The notes beneath the pieces are model-generated. The model had not been told where the DNA came from and searched no databases. It was given only the letters and a program-made list of their open reading frames with translations. Positions 1-12,066 of a stretch of 64,000 bases of DNA are shown piece after piece. Made by a program: the position numbers and the translations under genes. Origin of the DNA: Dactylorhiza incarnata (Eukaryota; Streptophyta; Magnoliopsida; Asparagales; Orchidaceae); contig JAWHQI010000009.1 in assembly GCA_033032865.1 (NCBI GenBank), forward strand, positions 10,248,001-10,312,000. Reading direction: 5' to 3'. Each line of letters begins with the position of its first letter. Within the stretch, counting starts at the first letter, position 1.

Positions 1-722
1 AGAATTCTTAGAGCTTCCTCTGGCGTATGGTTCATCAAGGTCCCTCCTGCAGCAGCGTCAATCATTGCCCGGTGGCTGCGCTCGATGGCGAAGTAGAAGG
101 TTTCCACGATGTTCCACGTCTGAAGCTTATGATTTGGGCATTTCCGCAGGAGGTCACTAAGACGCTCCCAAGCTTCTGCGAGAGTTTCTTGCTCAGCTTG
201 CCAGAAAGTGGCGATCTCACGCCGAAGGCTCACAATTTTGTCCACCGGGTGGAATTTAGCTAGAAATTTGGACGCGAGAGCATCCCAAGTTGCAGCAGTC
301 CCTGGGGTAATAGAGTGGAGCCAAACCTTGGCTTTGTCGTGCAACGAGAAAGGGAACAGTCCCAGCTTGACTATTTCATCAGAGATTCCTGCGTAATGGA
401 TGGTTCCGCAGATATCGGTGAACTTCGCCAAGTGACGATGTGGGTCTTCACTAGGCATCCCAGAGAACTGAGCGTTGTTGCGGATGATGTTCAGGATGGC
501 CGGTTTGATCTCGAACTGGTTATTTATGATGTTAGGCCCAAATCCTGGATACACACTCCCAACTGTTGGAGTGGTATAGTCTATCATGGTCTGGGGCCTT
601 GGTCTAACCGCCTCCTGCTCATCCCTTAGATGATTTTTCCCCACATGGGGTACTCCAGGATTCACTTCTTCCCGATCATTGGGTACTTTCAGTACACCTC
701 CAAGTTCCATATTATCTCCCAT
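1..722 (-). CDS. Athila-type gag polyprotein, partial (element K)
   Basis: Capsid/nucleocapsid precursor of a minus-strand Ty3/gypsy element; it would assemble the virus-like particle. The frame is open from an ATG at 722 to the left window edge, so the 3' part (zinc knuckle, protease) is not visible. The product is clearly homologous to the gag at 16881 (element A): it shares GSVYPGFGPNI, NNQFEIKPAILNIIRNNAQF, the KVWLHSI segment and the TFYFAIE segment of the retrotransposon gag domain. The start was chosen because it aligns with A's start (MGDN versus MGDQ) and lies about 190 bp after the primer site. No stops were seen, so this copy could still encode gag. Family certain; exact lineage name inferred. 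Confidence 0.85.
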   Translation of the reverse strand, partial: MGDNMELGGVLKVPNDREEVNPGVPHVGKNHLRDEQEAVRPRPQTMIDYTTPTVGSVYPGFGPNIINNQFEIKPAILNIIRNNAQFSGMPSEDPHRHLAKFTDICGTIHYAGISDEIVKLGLFPFSLHDKAKVWLHSITPGTAATWDALASKFLAKFHPVDKIVSLRREIATFWQAEQETLAEAWERLSDLLRKCPNHKLQTWNIVETFYFAIERSHRAMIDAAAGGTLMNHTPEEALRI

Positions 723-907
723 AGCCGCTTGCACGGCTGCAGCGCGCCATAGTGCGCGCGTAATACGTTCAATCTCAGGATCAAAGGGTACTAATTCCCT
801 TCCGGCTTGTCTCTGCATACGCAAAAGAAGACACAATGAAAAACAAAAATAAAAAACAACTGCTCCTATAACAATGATTCACAACACAGAATGTTACACG
901 CCTGCAT

Positions 908-925
908 TCCCCGGCAACGGCGCCA
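908..925 (-). other. Primer-binding site, tRNA-Asp type (element K)
   Basis: On the minus strand this reads TGGCGCCGTTGCCGGGGA, complementary to the 3' end of plant tRNA-Asp(GTC) including CCA. It lies six bases inside the LTR end, as expected for Athila-lineage elements. Confidence 0.9.
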
Positions 926-931
926 AAAACT

Positions 932-2382
932 TGATGCGCGTTGGCAAGTGCACCGGTCGCTGTCAAGTAATAAATTTGTGAATAGCTTCCTCGAATGTCG
1001 ATCTCTTGAGGAATGCAGGTTCTGGTGAACGAAATGTGTGGTGAGTCGATTGTTACACGAGCGAATAAAATAAAATAGGGGTGATGTGATTGGTGTCCTA
1101 AGCTATTGGGGAAATTAGAGAAATGCGGGTCGAAAAGCACCGCTTCGCAAGGTGTGGGTGAGTGCAGCGGCCGCGATGCCGCGCTTTGGTAAGTGGGTGG
1201 AATGGCCACAGAGCGAGGTTTTGTGAGGGTTGTATTCACCTCGTCGCCAACATCACCACTAGCTATTGCTAGATGGATTCACACACAAACAACTTAGAAC
1301 ATCATGAAAACAAGGAAAGCTATTCTCACCACCAAAGCATCATTGCACATGAACAACAAGCAAGGATCTATAACATTACTCTAACGAGCGTTCATTACAA
1401 CAACAAAAAGAGAAAGCACAAGCGTCAAAGTTTAGAAAGGAACAAATAGAGGATGTCACCGCGTCTTGGGTTCTCGGCCGGAATGAGAGGTTGTCGGGCT
1501 CTCTCCGGGATCGGCCCTCAGATGGTGTGCAGACTCGAAGGAGGCTGTCACCGCTCCAACAATCTACAACATTTCTATATCCTCCAATGGCGAAGAATGC
1601 TTGAACTAGTGGCGGAGAATACTTGCAAATGCTCCCGGATGGAAGAATGGTGAAGGAGATCGCCGGAAATGGTCTCCTCTCGTCTTCTCCGGTGGAAGGG
1701 GCAAAATGGTGGGATTCTTGGCTTTTTCCGCGAGGGGAATCGGGCTCTCCGGGGCTCTCAGTTGACTGCAGCTTTTCCTTTTTTAAATACTAAACAGACA
1801 AGTTTTGGTCACGCACGGCCGAACGCACGATCGTACGCTGCCCGTGCATTATTTAATGATAAAAACAAGCTTGAAGATGAAGCTGCGCCGCCCGTGCGAT
1901 TTACTCACGCACGGGTAAATTCAGAAACGCTAAAACAACCAGAAGAAACAGGAAACCGTGCATTTTACTCATGCACAAGTAAATCCGACCGTGCGTAGAA
2001 ACGTATGACTAAACTCAGATCGCCTATTTTCTGCCCAGATGAGAACGCACGACCACAACCGTCCGTGCGTCAAGGAAACGCACGACCGTGCGTTGTACAC
2101 AGTCATGAATTATGGGAGAAAACGGGAAGATCCGACCGCCTGCACACAAGACAAAACAGCTGGGAAAACACCTCCAGCAGCAGATAAACACAGAAAAAGT
2201 AATGGGGAGCACCATGTGCTTACCCCCAATAACAAGGAGCGCAAATTCACACCGAAATGGGCCTAAGAGTGCACCTAGCGAAGAATAACAAATATGATCG
2301 AAAACATGCCTAAAGTGTAGTGCATCGACTAGAAATACGGCCCAGATGAGTCCATAAATGTGTATATAAAAGGGACTCATCA
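932..2382 (-). repeat. 5' LTR of Athila-type element K
   Basis: On the minus strand it begins TGATGAGTCC and ends CGCATCA, next to the tRNA-Asp primer site. It opens with the inverted repeat GATGAGTCC/GGACTCAT shared by the other Athila LTRs here. A weak TATA (minus GTATTTAAAA, near 1781-1790) is preceded in transcription order by an array of CGCACG/CGTGCG words at roughly 1805-2095. The interior resembles LTR B in this array and LTR A near its 3' end. Small open frames inside are not genes. Confidence 0.88.
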
Positions 2383-3538
2383 TCTCTTCCTAGAAAAATC
2401 CATTAACTCACTAAAGTCAAGCTCTTTTGAGCGAACATCTCTCCTAAATCAGATCTAAAGACCTAGCACCAAGGGAGAGGGGTGTGGAAGTCACCTGATC
2501 TCCGATAATGGATCTCATTTGTCTCCTTGGCGGCATGGTGGCGGTCGGTCAAGCTCTAAATCCCTAGCTTTATTCTTCCAAAGAGAAACCGGGTGGCTTG
2601 CTAGTTTCTTGAGGTGTGAGTAATAGGAAGATGACGTTCTGAAAGTTCTTTAGCTTACTTCTCACGGTGCCTTCCCGTCCAAGGCTAAGAAAAAAATCTA
2701 TTTTGACTTAAAATTAATGGGAAAGATAGTTTCCATGCTCTTGATTGGACAACACCACCATGTGTCGCTTTCCTATACAACCACCATGATTATAAGATAT
2801 AAAATAAACTTTAAGCAACTCAGATAAGCCTTTCCTGGATGGCGCACATCTTGACACAGTGAATCCAGCGGAAAATAATTTGCATAGGGACGATACTCGA
2901 CGAATTCGTTGAGTGGCCTTGATGACTTCATCGAGTCTACTCGATAAACCGCAGAGTCCACTCGATGATTCGTTGAGCCCTCTCGACGAATCGTCGAGTC
3001 CTCTCGACGAATCGTCCAGTCCACTCGATGAATCGTCCAGTCCTCTCGATGAATCGCCCAGTCCACCTGATGGCTTCGTCAAGTCCGTTTGATGCGTCGA
3101 CATTTTCCGCTCAAGTACATCCTGGGCCCGAGTCAACTCACCAAACACATGTTCAAGGGGCCTAGCACGAATCAAAACGTTACATGAACAACACAAATAC
3201 TGCTTCGACAACCAACCTAATCGTCTCAACAAAAGGAGGTGTATTTGGCACATCAACAGGTGCACTACTCTCAATAGAGTGCTGGGGTCGAGACTGCCCC
3301 GCTCCACTCCTAGTAACTTATACATGTGTAACATAACACAACTAAGTGACTATTTTGTAGCATTAAATAACAAAGGAACACCTAGGTTCCAATACGTTGC
3401 TACAAAAAGACATATATTTCATACTTAAAACGGACATTTACTGGTTAATGAAATATTTTAACGACGACGCACACATGTGCTCAATACCCCTTAAAAGAAC
3501 TCGACCACAAATTTGGACGAAAAGGGATCAAGACCCGT
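2383..3538 (-). other. Leader/internal region of chromovirus-like element L, interrupted by K
   Basis: Sequence following the L primer site on the minus strand. A 206-codon open frame (3334-2714, minus) covers the tandem words at 2885-3075 and reads as serine/aspartate repeats; I see no gag, zinc-knuckle or other domain and treat it as repeat-generated. The element's gag-pol would lie beyond the K insertion, outside the window. Confidence 0.5.
2885..3075. repeat. Tandem dyad-word array (TCGACGAATCGTCGA type)
   Basis: About eight units of 20-24 bp, each a variant of CTCGACGAATCGTCGAGTCC, several of them self-complementary. Units differ by one to three bases, so the array is old or unevenly homogenised. 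Confidence 0.8.
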
Positions 3539-3552
3539 AGCTGATACCAACT
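3539..3552 (-). other. Primer-binding site, initiator-Met tRNA type (element L)
   Basis: The minus strand reads GTTGGTATCAGCTAC, a degenerate form of TTGGTATCAGAGC used by many chromoviruses. It directly follows the LTR end ...GGGCGTTACG. Confidence 0.65.
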
Positions 3553-5181
3553 CGTAACGCCCTCCTTGTTACATAGAATATAACAGTATGTCCAGCCGTA
3601 CCCCACGCCATATTAAGTGAACAGCAAAGAGGGTTACGTAATTAGTATTTAAATAGTTCATAACCAAACCATCTCAGCTGAATCAGAATAGACAATGGAA
3701 GCATTTTATTTATTTAAAGTTAAACCGGATTTATATGTCCACTTATCCAATAGGAACGAATATACAACAAGTGTTCTTTATTTACAATGTTCACAAAAAC
3801 ATGTGGTTTATGAACATCAGCATGCATGTCGGCCACACATGCAAACTAGTAAACACTTAGGCCTTCGAGGGACAGCACAGTACAACTATTGGGTTTCTAA
3901 TCCGCTATGTTCCACTCGGCTCGCCACCCCCTGTATAAGCACATTCCACGAAAACGTGGCAAACATGTAACCGGTCAGAAATAACTAACCAAGGCTTATA
4001 ACGACCCCACCCCACTATCGGGATGGCGGTGCTCCATCCCTGCTAGCAAGCATCAACAACATATATATCAAGAGTGCGTCTAAGCATTGCAATCAACATC
4101 AACGTAGGCACTCACGACCACATGTTTCGTGCACTCATGACACTCTTTCGGTGTACTCCCCAAGTTACACCACCAACCTAAACTCCGCTTATTTTAGATG
4201 GCTATGAGCTTTGACATCAAGGTCATCATGTCTTACGGTTCCTTTGTCAAAATTCCTTCAGAGCACCAAGGGGCGACCTCTTCAATGACCAGCTAAGGGA
4301 CAGGTTTGGTTCAGCTTTGCCCGTGCTCATATTTTCGGGATCAACTATACCCGAAGTGGGTACGGCTTCCCCTCGTTCCCATTGTTGGCACACCAGGACA
4401 ATGAAGCTAGGCTCATTGGCCCTTCCGCTTCACAATCTGCTCCCTAAGAGCTACCGCCAGCGGTAGCACTACCGCCTGGCGCTATCGGCAAAACACACTT
4501 TTGCCCTCAGCTAGGTTCTACAATTGCAGGCCTTTAGCTTCCTGGTACTATGCACCCAGTCCCTAGGACCTAGGCTTCATACCCACCATAAATGGCTTGC
4601 TGGTTTCGACCATGAGCTACCGCCAGTGGTGGTATTATAGCTGGGTGGTAACAGATAGAGTAACAAATCTGTCACCTTTTCTGGTATTTTCTGGAGATCA
4701 ACTCTAGGACTCCTTTCAGCACGTCACAGTACTCAGATCCTGAAAACACATCATATATTCTCGGAGTCTTCTCCGATTCGCAATAAACATCACCAATCCA
4801 GACCAACCTGTCTAGATGGGCTTTACTCAACATGCTTATGTCTGTACTTCGATCCGGACTCTATATGAAATTTCTATAGGGGATATTCCATATCGACCCT
4901 TTGGAAGATTCCTCTCCACCAACAGTTGGCAGTCTCCCTACTATGATGCCACTCAAAGGACTAGTATGTCCAGATATTCAGGAGGAGAGTTGTTAATATT
5001 GAAGCTCGCTTTGGGGCAATCTTACCATTGTTAAATCGGATGGAAGCGTTCAGATCACCATCCTCTCTGCGAATCTAGCGTTGGCACAAGCTTTCAAGAA
5101 CTCTCACCAATCAAAAGGATCAGTTCTCTTCAACCTTCTTGCTTAACTTAGCATTTTCCCTTTCTCCTTTGCCTTTAGCTT

Positions 5182-5225
<44 letters not shown>

Positions 5226-5794
5226 AATGAGAAATGACTTCTCACAATAAGCCTCACAACCCTTAAGGATTTTGGGCCCAATCTCAGCCACGGGATCTCC
5301 AATCCAAATGAAATGGATGGCCCTGATTTGATTCCATAAATCTGATCCTGGATACTACCGCCCGGCGATTGCACTACCACTCTGTGGTAGTGACTTAGGC
5401 GATGGAACTTATCCGCCTACTGCTTAATCCTTCTCGGCAATAAAATCCATCTCGAAGATATGGCTATCCCATCGATATTGCTACCGCCAGCGTTAGCTCT
5501 AATGCGTGGCGCTAGCATCCCATCGACAAAGCACTTTACATCGATAAAATGCAGCATGTCGATACAGAGTTCTTCTCTACGTCCGTCGATATAGCTGCCA
5601 CCCACGGTAGGAGGTACCACCTATTGTTAGCTTGTTATTCATTGAGACCTCTCAACGACAGCAGGAACTTTACGTCGACAAGGTAAAGTAATTGCGTCGA
5701 CATCCCTACCGCCTATTGTAGTACTACCGCCAGGCGGTTGGTACTGCTACCTGTTTGCTTTGCTTTCTTCAATATGGGAAACTAGGGTGTCACA
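3553..5794 (-). repeat. 5' LTR of a chromovirus-like Ty3/gypsy element (L)
   Basis: The minus-strand start is TGTGACACCC and the end GGGCGTTACG (expected ...TTACA), typical termini of Tekay/Del-type LTRs; a Met-tRNA primer site follows. The body has many copies of a word around CTACCGCCAGCGGTAG between 4446 and 5760, the same word later seen in copia elements G and H. I could not place a TATA box. The right end lies inside the truncated LTR of copia element J, so L inserted into J. The length of about 2.2 kb is long but acceptable. Confidence 0.65.
5184..5223. repeat. (AG)n microsatellite
   Basis: Uninterrupted AG dinucleotide run of about 40 bp within LTR L. Confidence 0.97.
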
Positions 5795-7120
5795 GGACAT
5801 ATCATTGAAATTATATATAGATATATCGTTGAGATAACTCGCATTAGACAGCAAAAGGACTCAGTCAAGAATCCTCGTGACAACGGGAAGAACACGACGA
5901 TATTGTTGTGTCAATAAAGTACACACGAAAATATCATCATGAGAACAAGAAGAAACAACTAAGTCAAGATATCGTCATTACATCAAGTATAACACGACAA
6001 TATCATTGTGCCAACAATGTACACACGCAATATCGTTATGAATTCTGAAGAAGGGCTAGCTGAGACGAATCATTGTCTAGAAGCGTTATCATCAAAAAGG
6101 CTATGAGATATCATGGAGATAGAAGATGCAGTCAAGATAATATTCCATATCGTCGAGATATCTTCCTCTGGTGAAGAATTCTGAAGACTTGAAGAAATGT
6201 CTAAAGTCCTAAGTGGATCGTTGAGACAACAAGTTCTGTTGTCCAAATGTTGCTCATATCGTCGAGACAGATTGAGATTTTTTGAAACACGCTGTCTGCA
6301 TTTAATGCCTCCATCTAAGGGACCAATCAACGAATGTCGTTAAGGAATGAGCTTCTGACATAAAGGAGTGCTTAGAATATACCATTAGAAGGCCTTGTTA
6401 TATAAAAAGAGAATGTGTGTGCCCTAATTCATTACTCATTTTTAGAGAATAGAATTAGAACACATAACAACTGTAAGTTGAAGGAACAATTTTGTGAGAA
6501 CAATACGCTCATACTCTCAGTACTCTAAGTCCAAGTCAAGCACCATCGACTGGTAAGCTGTGTTCCAGAAAGAGAAGAGAATAGAAGAGAAGCTTTTGTG
6601 AATTAGTAAAACTCACTAAAATATTTCTCTTCAAGTTCAGAGGCCATCTACATCAGGCTTCATAAGAACTCTCCAGAGTTGTGTGGAGTATTCTTCAACC
6701 TTATAAAATAAAATCTTTTCTGTAGTTCTCTTTGAGTCTGAGTTGTAGGGCCTTGTGCCTGAGCTGTAGGGCCTTTGTGCCAGAGTTATAGGGTTCCTGG
6801 AACCTGAGGTAGGATCTATGATAGATCTGAGTTTTGGGCCAGAGTGCCTGAGCTGTAGGGCCCTTGTGCCTGAGTTGTAGGATCTCTGCAGGAGATCTGA
6901 TATTTGGTGGAGTTTGTTGATTCTATCACACTGCTAGATAAACGTAGAGGGATAGTGGAGTACTCTAGACACATTATCTAGGAAAACCACTATAAATCTG
7001 GTGTTTCTAGGTTTTGTGCTTGGTGATTATTTTTGTGCTATGTTTTTCTCTGTGTGTTAACGTGCTTAAATTTTTGAAGTAGCTACATCATCCCCCATCT
7101 AGGTGAGAGTTACCTAAACA
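5795..7120 (+). repeat. 5' LTR of copia element J, 5' end removed by L
   Basis: Ends ...ACCTAAACA just before a Met-tRNA-type primer site. A TATA box (TATATAAAAA, 6399-6408) is preceded by words of the form GACAATATCGTTGAG/TCGTCGAGAT (5815-6290) and followed by tandem CTGAGTTGTAGGGCC repeats (6725-6900) in the R/U5 part. Both word types recur in E's LTR, and the R/U5 repeats also in F's, showing that J, E and F are related copia families. The U3 start is missing because element L interrupts it. Confidence 0.75.
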
Positions 7121-7123
7121 ATA

Positions 7124-7137
7124 AGTGGTATCAAAGG
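7124..7137 (+). other. Primer-binding site, Met-tRNA type (element J)
   Basis: Reads AGTGGTATCAAAGG, two changes from the standard AGTGGTATCAGAGC, four bases after the LTR end. Confidence 0.75.
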
Positions 7138-7220
7138 TATGTTGATCAAAGAGTGACTTAACAGTAAGATCTAGATCAGTGGAACTAGTCCTAATTGCTG
7201 GAGGTGATTAGCACAAGGAA

Positions 7221-10183
7221 ATGAGATCCATGAAGCTTCCAGTATGCTCCAAAAAAAATTTTTCCATCTGGAAAGAAAGGGTCAAATTGTTCATGGAGGC
7301 TACTAATCCCAGAGTATTTGTTACTGTTCAAGAGGGACCCCAAATATCCATGACAGTCTCAACCATAGATCCAACCAAGCAAGTACCAAAGAAGTACTTG
7401 GACATGAGTAAGGATGAACTTGCCTTGGTGGCCATTGATAAAAGGGCACAAAACATTCATTGTAAATATTGCAAGGAGATGTTGGACTCATTGATTGTCT
7501 ATATGGAGGGGACAAAAGAAGTAAGGGATGACAGGAAGTCCCTTCTAAACTAAGAGTATGAGGCCTTCAAGCAAGGCAAGAATGAAACCATCTCAAGATG
7601 TTATGAGTTGTTTTTCAAGATTGTGAATGTCTGAAGAATTATGGAAGGGAGTTCATAAACTCTGATCTAAATGATAAATTCCTCAGATCCCTCTCAAAGG
7701 AATGGGAAATCAAGATTTTTTCCATCAGAGAGATTGGATAGCGGGGCATCATGGAGCCCAATAATCTGTATCGGAACCTGCTAACCTATGAGCTTCAGCA
7801 AAATACAAGAAAAGTTGAAGAGGAAAGTTCAAGGGGGAGAACCAAAGAGATGTATGTGGCCCTTAAGGCTGAAAGCTTAAGGAAAACCAAGAACAAGACT
7901 CCAGCATTTCAGGATCTGTCTGAAAGCAGTGAGACATCTGATGCCAGCACATGAGACTCAGACAACATAGATGATGAACATGCGCTCATCTCCAAGCAGT
8001 TCAAAAATCTAATGTCGAGAAGGAGAAGAGACAACCATAGGTCATCTTCTTCTAGCACCAGGAGATCTGGTCACCATGACAGATCTAAATCTTTAAGGGA
8101 TGATATGTATAAGTCTAAACCCAACAATTTTGATTTAACTAATACAATGTGCTTTTGATGTAATAAGATAGGTTACATAATAGCTGATTGCCCCACCAAA
8201 AAGAGGGAATCTAAGAAATATGAATATAAAAGAAATTCAAAGGACAAGAAGAAAGATGTCAAAGGCTTCATTGCAAAGAAGGTCAGAACCCTGAGTGATT
8301 CTGACGCAAGCTCCTCAGAATCTGAGGAGGAAGCTCTCATTGGCCTCATGGCCATAAATGAAGACAACCAGGATGAGAACATCATTCCTGGGAAGGTACC
8401 TATCCGAGACCCTCTGTCTGCCTCTAATTCTGAATCAGAAGCAGATTATATGCATGAAAGTGAGCGTGAATCTGCCTGCAATAGCACATCCTCACATGAG
8501 GTTGAATCTGAACTAGTGCATCAGAATGAAGCTTTGTGGATTGCTTTGAAGAAATGTCAGAAGCTTCTTAGAGTTCAATCTAAGGAGTTAACTTCCTTGA
8601 GAAATACCCATTCTGAGCTCCAGGAGTCAGCTAAAAAGCTGGCTGCTATGAGCATGGAACTGGATAAAGTCAAGGAAGTCACAAAGCTCAAAAATGCTGA
8701 ACTAAGACAGAAGAACAAGGTCATTAAGGACCTTGAGGAAATGCTGTTGACAGAAAAGAGAATAGTTGACAGCTTCTAAAAGCCCAAGACTGTCCTCCCA
8801 ATCATTGATAGCTTCTCTGCACCATAAAGAGGTGGTGTAGGTTTTAGCAAAGAGACAGTCAAGGGAAAGGCTTCTGAAGTCCCACCTTCCTTTAAGAAGG
8901 TACTACTGGCATCTAATCCTTTCGATCAGGATTCTGCATATGGTCATCTGACCAATGCCCGCTCAACCAGTGGATGCAAGCCCTCTACCTCTAACAGAAG
9001 AGTAGGTTTTGGGCATAGTGCTTTTAAAGCACCTCATGAAGAAATCCAAATGAAGAATCCAGGTCCTTTTGTCCATGGACCTGCAACAATAGCACCCAAG
9101 AAAAAGGGAATGGCAATTTCTGCCAAGACAACCCTTAAGAAGGTGAATCACAAAGTAGTGAGATCAGCTTCACAACACTCTCACACTTGTGAGGTTCACC
9201 CAAGACCTATTAGGGATGATATATTCACTCCTGCTCACCAACATTACCATCCCACCCAAATGGTGAAACAGAAGAGAAGATACAATAGGTATGAGTGCTA
9301 ATGTTGTGGCAAAATTAGACATTATGCCTTGGGCTATTGGTACAACCCAACAGTGCCTAGAGCAAGAAGAGTGCAGACCACTCAAAAGTTTGGCTTTCCT
9401 ACTTAACCTCTTAACATGAACCAAGGACCCAAATTGGGTACCTAAGGTGAAGTAATTTCTCTTGCAGGTATGTCCAAAGGCCAACAAACCTCCCATTTGG
9501 TATTTGGACAGTGGTTTCTCCAAACATATGACTCGAGTAAAGAGCTACTTGAGGGACTACACCTTAGTGGAGAATGGACCTTCATTGATATTTGAAGGTT
9601 TAGAAAAGGGGGTGACCGGGGGATATGGTAACATTTTCAATGGCTTAGTCACCATCACAAAGGTAGCTTATGTGGAGGGATTGAATCACAATCTTATAAG
9701 CATAAGTCAACTCTGTGATCTAGGTTTTATTATTGTTTTCTACAAGGATAAGTGCTTAGTTGAGAAATCCTTGAATTCAGAGGCTATATTAACTGGCACT
9801 AGGAGTGGAAACATATATTGTCTCAATTTTCTTCATTTAAATTCCTCTATGCCAATGTGCTTTTTAGCTGATGAGAAAGAAGCTCTTTGTGTTCAATGGC
9901 ATAAGAGACTTGCTTACATCAACTATAAAACCATAGGCAAGCTTTACTCTCAAGACCTAGTTTGACATGGACCCAACATTAAGTGCAGTAAAGAAGGTCC
10001 ATGTCATGCATGCCAACTTGGCAAGCAAACAAGGACTAACTTTAAGGGCATTACTAACAAAGACTCTACTAGGTGCCTCTACTTGTTGCACATGGATCTG
10101 TTTGGTCATATGTCAGTTCATAGCTTAGGAGGGAAAGTCTATACTCTTGTAGTAGTTGATGACTATTCAAGGTTGATAGTTTA
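7221..10183 (+). pseudogene. Ty1/copia gag-protease-integrase, decayed and truncated (element J)
   Basis: Remnant polyprotein in several frames with stops and frameshifts. In order: copia gag starting MRSMKLPVCSKKNFSIWKER; a degraded zinc knuckle near 8150 (C..CNKIGY....DC, histidine lost and one in-frame stop); a long acidic and coiled-coil stretch at 8348-8779; a second broken knuckle near 9295 (CCGKIRHYALGY); protease YLDSGFSKHMT near 9500; the GAG-pre-integrase core (WHKRLAYINYKTIGKL); and the start of integrase (LLHMDLFGHMSVHS, VVVDDYSR). It stops abruptly at 10183 where the F LTR begins. The long gag with two knuckles fits the SIRE/Maximus lineage. Nonfunctional; its RT half may be fragment D. 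Confidence 0.85.
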
Positions 10184-11583
10184 TGTAGGATGTAGTCTTA
10201 AACACCTAGAGGGGCGGGGGGGGGGGGGGGTGAATAAGTTTCTTTTATTTAGGCTTATTGTTTTCTGATTTTAGGTTAGTAAATTATCAAACACACAGAA
10301 AAACACAAGCATTTATAGAGGTTCCTAAAGACAGGGTGTCTTGAGTAGTCCTCTTCCCCCCTTCACCTTTCTAATAATGAGTTAGACAAGGGCAACTTCT
10401 CCAAACTCAGCTCCAAGAGCCTACAACACAGTTCCCACCGGATCACTCAAGTTTTCCCAAACCCTACCTCAGGCACAACAACCCTACCTCAAAGGAATCA
10501 ACCTCCTACAACTCAGACCACCTCCTGGTCCTACCTCAAGCTGACCTCTCAGCTCTACAACTCAGGCCAATCAACCCTACCTCAGATCACACACTAATCT
10601 TACCTCGGAGGAATCCACCTCCTACAACTCAGACCACCTCCTGGTCTTACCTCAAGCTGACCTCTCCGATCTACAACTCAGGCCAATCAGCCCTACCTCA
10701 GATCACACACGTATCCTACCTTAGAGGAATCCACATCCTACAACTCAGGCCAATCAGCCTTACACACTCAGGCAATAAAGCCCTACAGACTCAGAACCCA
10801 AAGGCTCCTACAGATGATATAATAAGGATTACAAATAGAAGGAAGAAGAGGTCAAGCCTTGTTCTTCTTCTTCTTAGCAGCTGCTGTTGCAGACTTGAAC
10901 CAGGGAGGAGAAGTGCAACTCCAACTTGATTCTTCTTGATCAGCCATTCAGATGATGGACTGGATCTACTTGCTAAGCCTTGTTCTTCTTGATCAGCCCT
11001 TCAGATGAAGGACTGGATCTACTTGCTCTATCTTGAGATGAATCAAGATGAGCTATCTCTTTTCTCCTTGCTGCCTTGTGTTAGCTCAGTTCTTGGTTGC
11101 TGACAATGGAGCAGTAATATTTTGCTTGCTCGCGTGCTTAAGAGATCGATGAGTAGCAAAAAGCTCTTTGTTAAACCCTAACTTATTCATTTTATACATC
11201 ACTGACCCCCAACGGCTCTTAGCTGTCCTCTTGACAGGTATGAGAGTGATTGGTGATCCCCAATACACATTTCTGCAGCTTGCGGCAAAAGCAGAACCCG
11301 CCAGATCATGTTTGAACTGTCTCAATGATTGGGATGAAATGGTCTGCCGTCTCAGCGGATCCGCTGAGAAAGATAGTTGTCTCAGCGGTTTTTAGTCTTG
11401 TCTCAGCGGTTCAGTTGAGATTGAGAGCTTGTCTCAACTAATCATACATTACATACACCATGGTGTGTCCTTGTCCTGCATAACTATGAGATAGAAATAG
11501 GGCTTATCAAATACAACTTGTACTTAGCATTGAGTGTGAGGTCTCTTCAAATCAAGGGAACATTGAGGGTCATTTTCCCAACA
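10184..11583 (-). repeat. 3' LTR of copia element F
   Basis: On the plus strand it runs TGTAGGATG...TTTTCCCAACA. The minus-strand LTR end holds the CCTAGAGGGG...GTGAATAA motif with a 14-G run near 10216. A minus-strand TATA (GTATAAA, 11191-11197) is preceded in transcription order by words based on TCAGCGGATCCGCTGA (11335-11440). Tandem CTCAGATC/CTACCTCA units of roughly 130 bp fill 10440-10800. A pyrimidine stretch (ATCTCCCC, 11584-11591) is the complement of the polypurine tract, confirming minus orientation. The left edge interrupts J's integrase. Confidence 0.85.
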
Positions 11584-12066
11584 ATCTCCCCATATTTGAA
11601 GAAGGCAGAACACCCTCAAATGCTAGAGTACATTACTCATAAATTCTTGATATGTGTTATTGCAATAATGAGTTCAATAGATCATGCTCATTGCATCAAT
11701 AATTTTATAACAGACAATGTTTATGAAAGTCATATTACCACAGAGTTTAATCAATCCATTAGTAAGATTTGATAAACATAACAATGCAACATAGATTGAA
11801 TTATCCAATCATAAAGCTGAGTTCGACGAACACAAACTGAGTTCGTCGAACACAAAGCTGAGTTTGTCAAACTCAAGGCCGAGTTTGTCGAACTCAAAGC
11901 TGAGTTCGTGGAACTCAAACTGGAGTTCTTCGAACACAAAGCTGATTAACAATCCATCAATTTCAATCCAGATAGAATATCAATTCAAAGCTCAGTTTTC
12001 ATTCATATAATCATGAGTCATTATAGTTCAATATTAATTGAATACATAAACTGTTTCAATTGTCAT
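11584..12066 (-). other. 3' noncoding internal region of element F
   Basis: Lies between the polypurine tract and the env-position ORF. It holds a tandem array at 11815-11945 of about six copies of GCTGAGTTCGTCGAACACAAA with partial dyad symmetry. The small minus-strand frame across it is repeat-generated. Confidence 0.75.

Noticed and set aside
781..1239. 152-codon open frame on the minus strand
   Set aside because: Lies across the LTR end, primer site and leader of K; it is not conserved in the equivalent parts of A or B.
2714..3334. 206-codon minus-strand frame with Ser/Asp repeats
   Set aside because: Its repetitive protein simply reflects the 20-24 bp DNA words beneath it; no domain.
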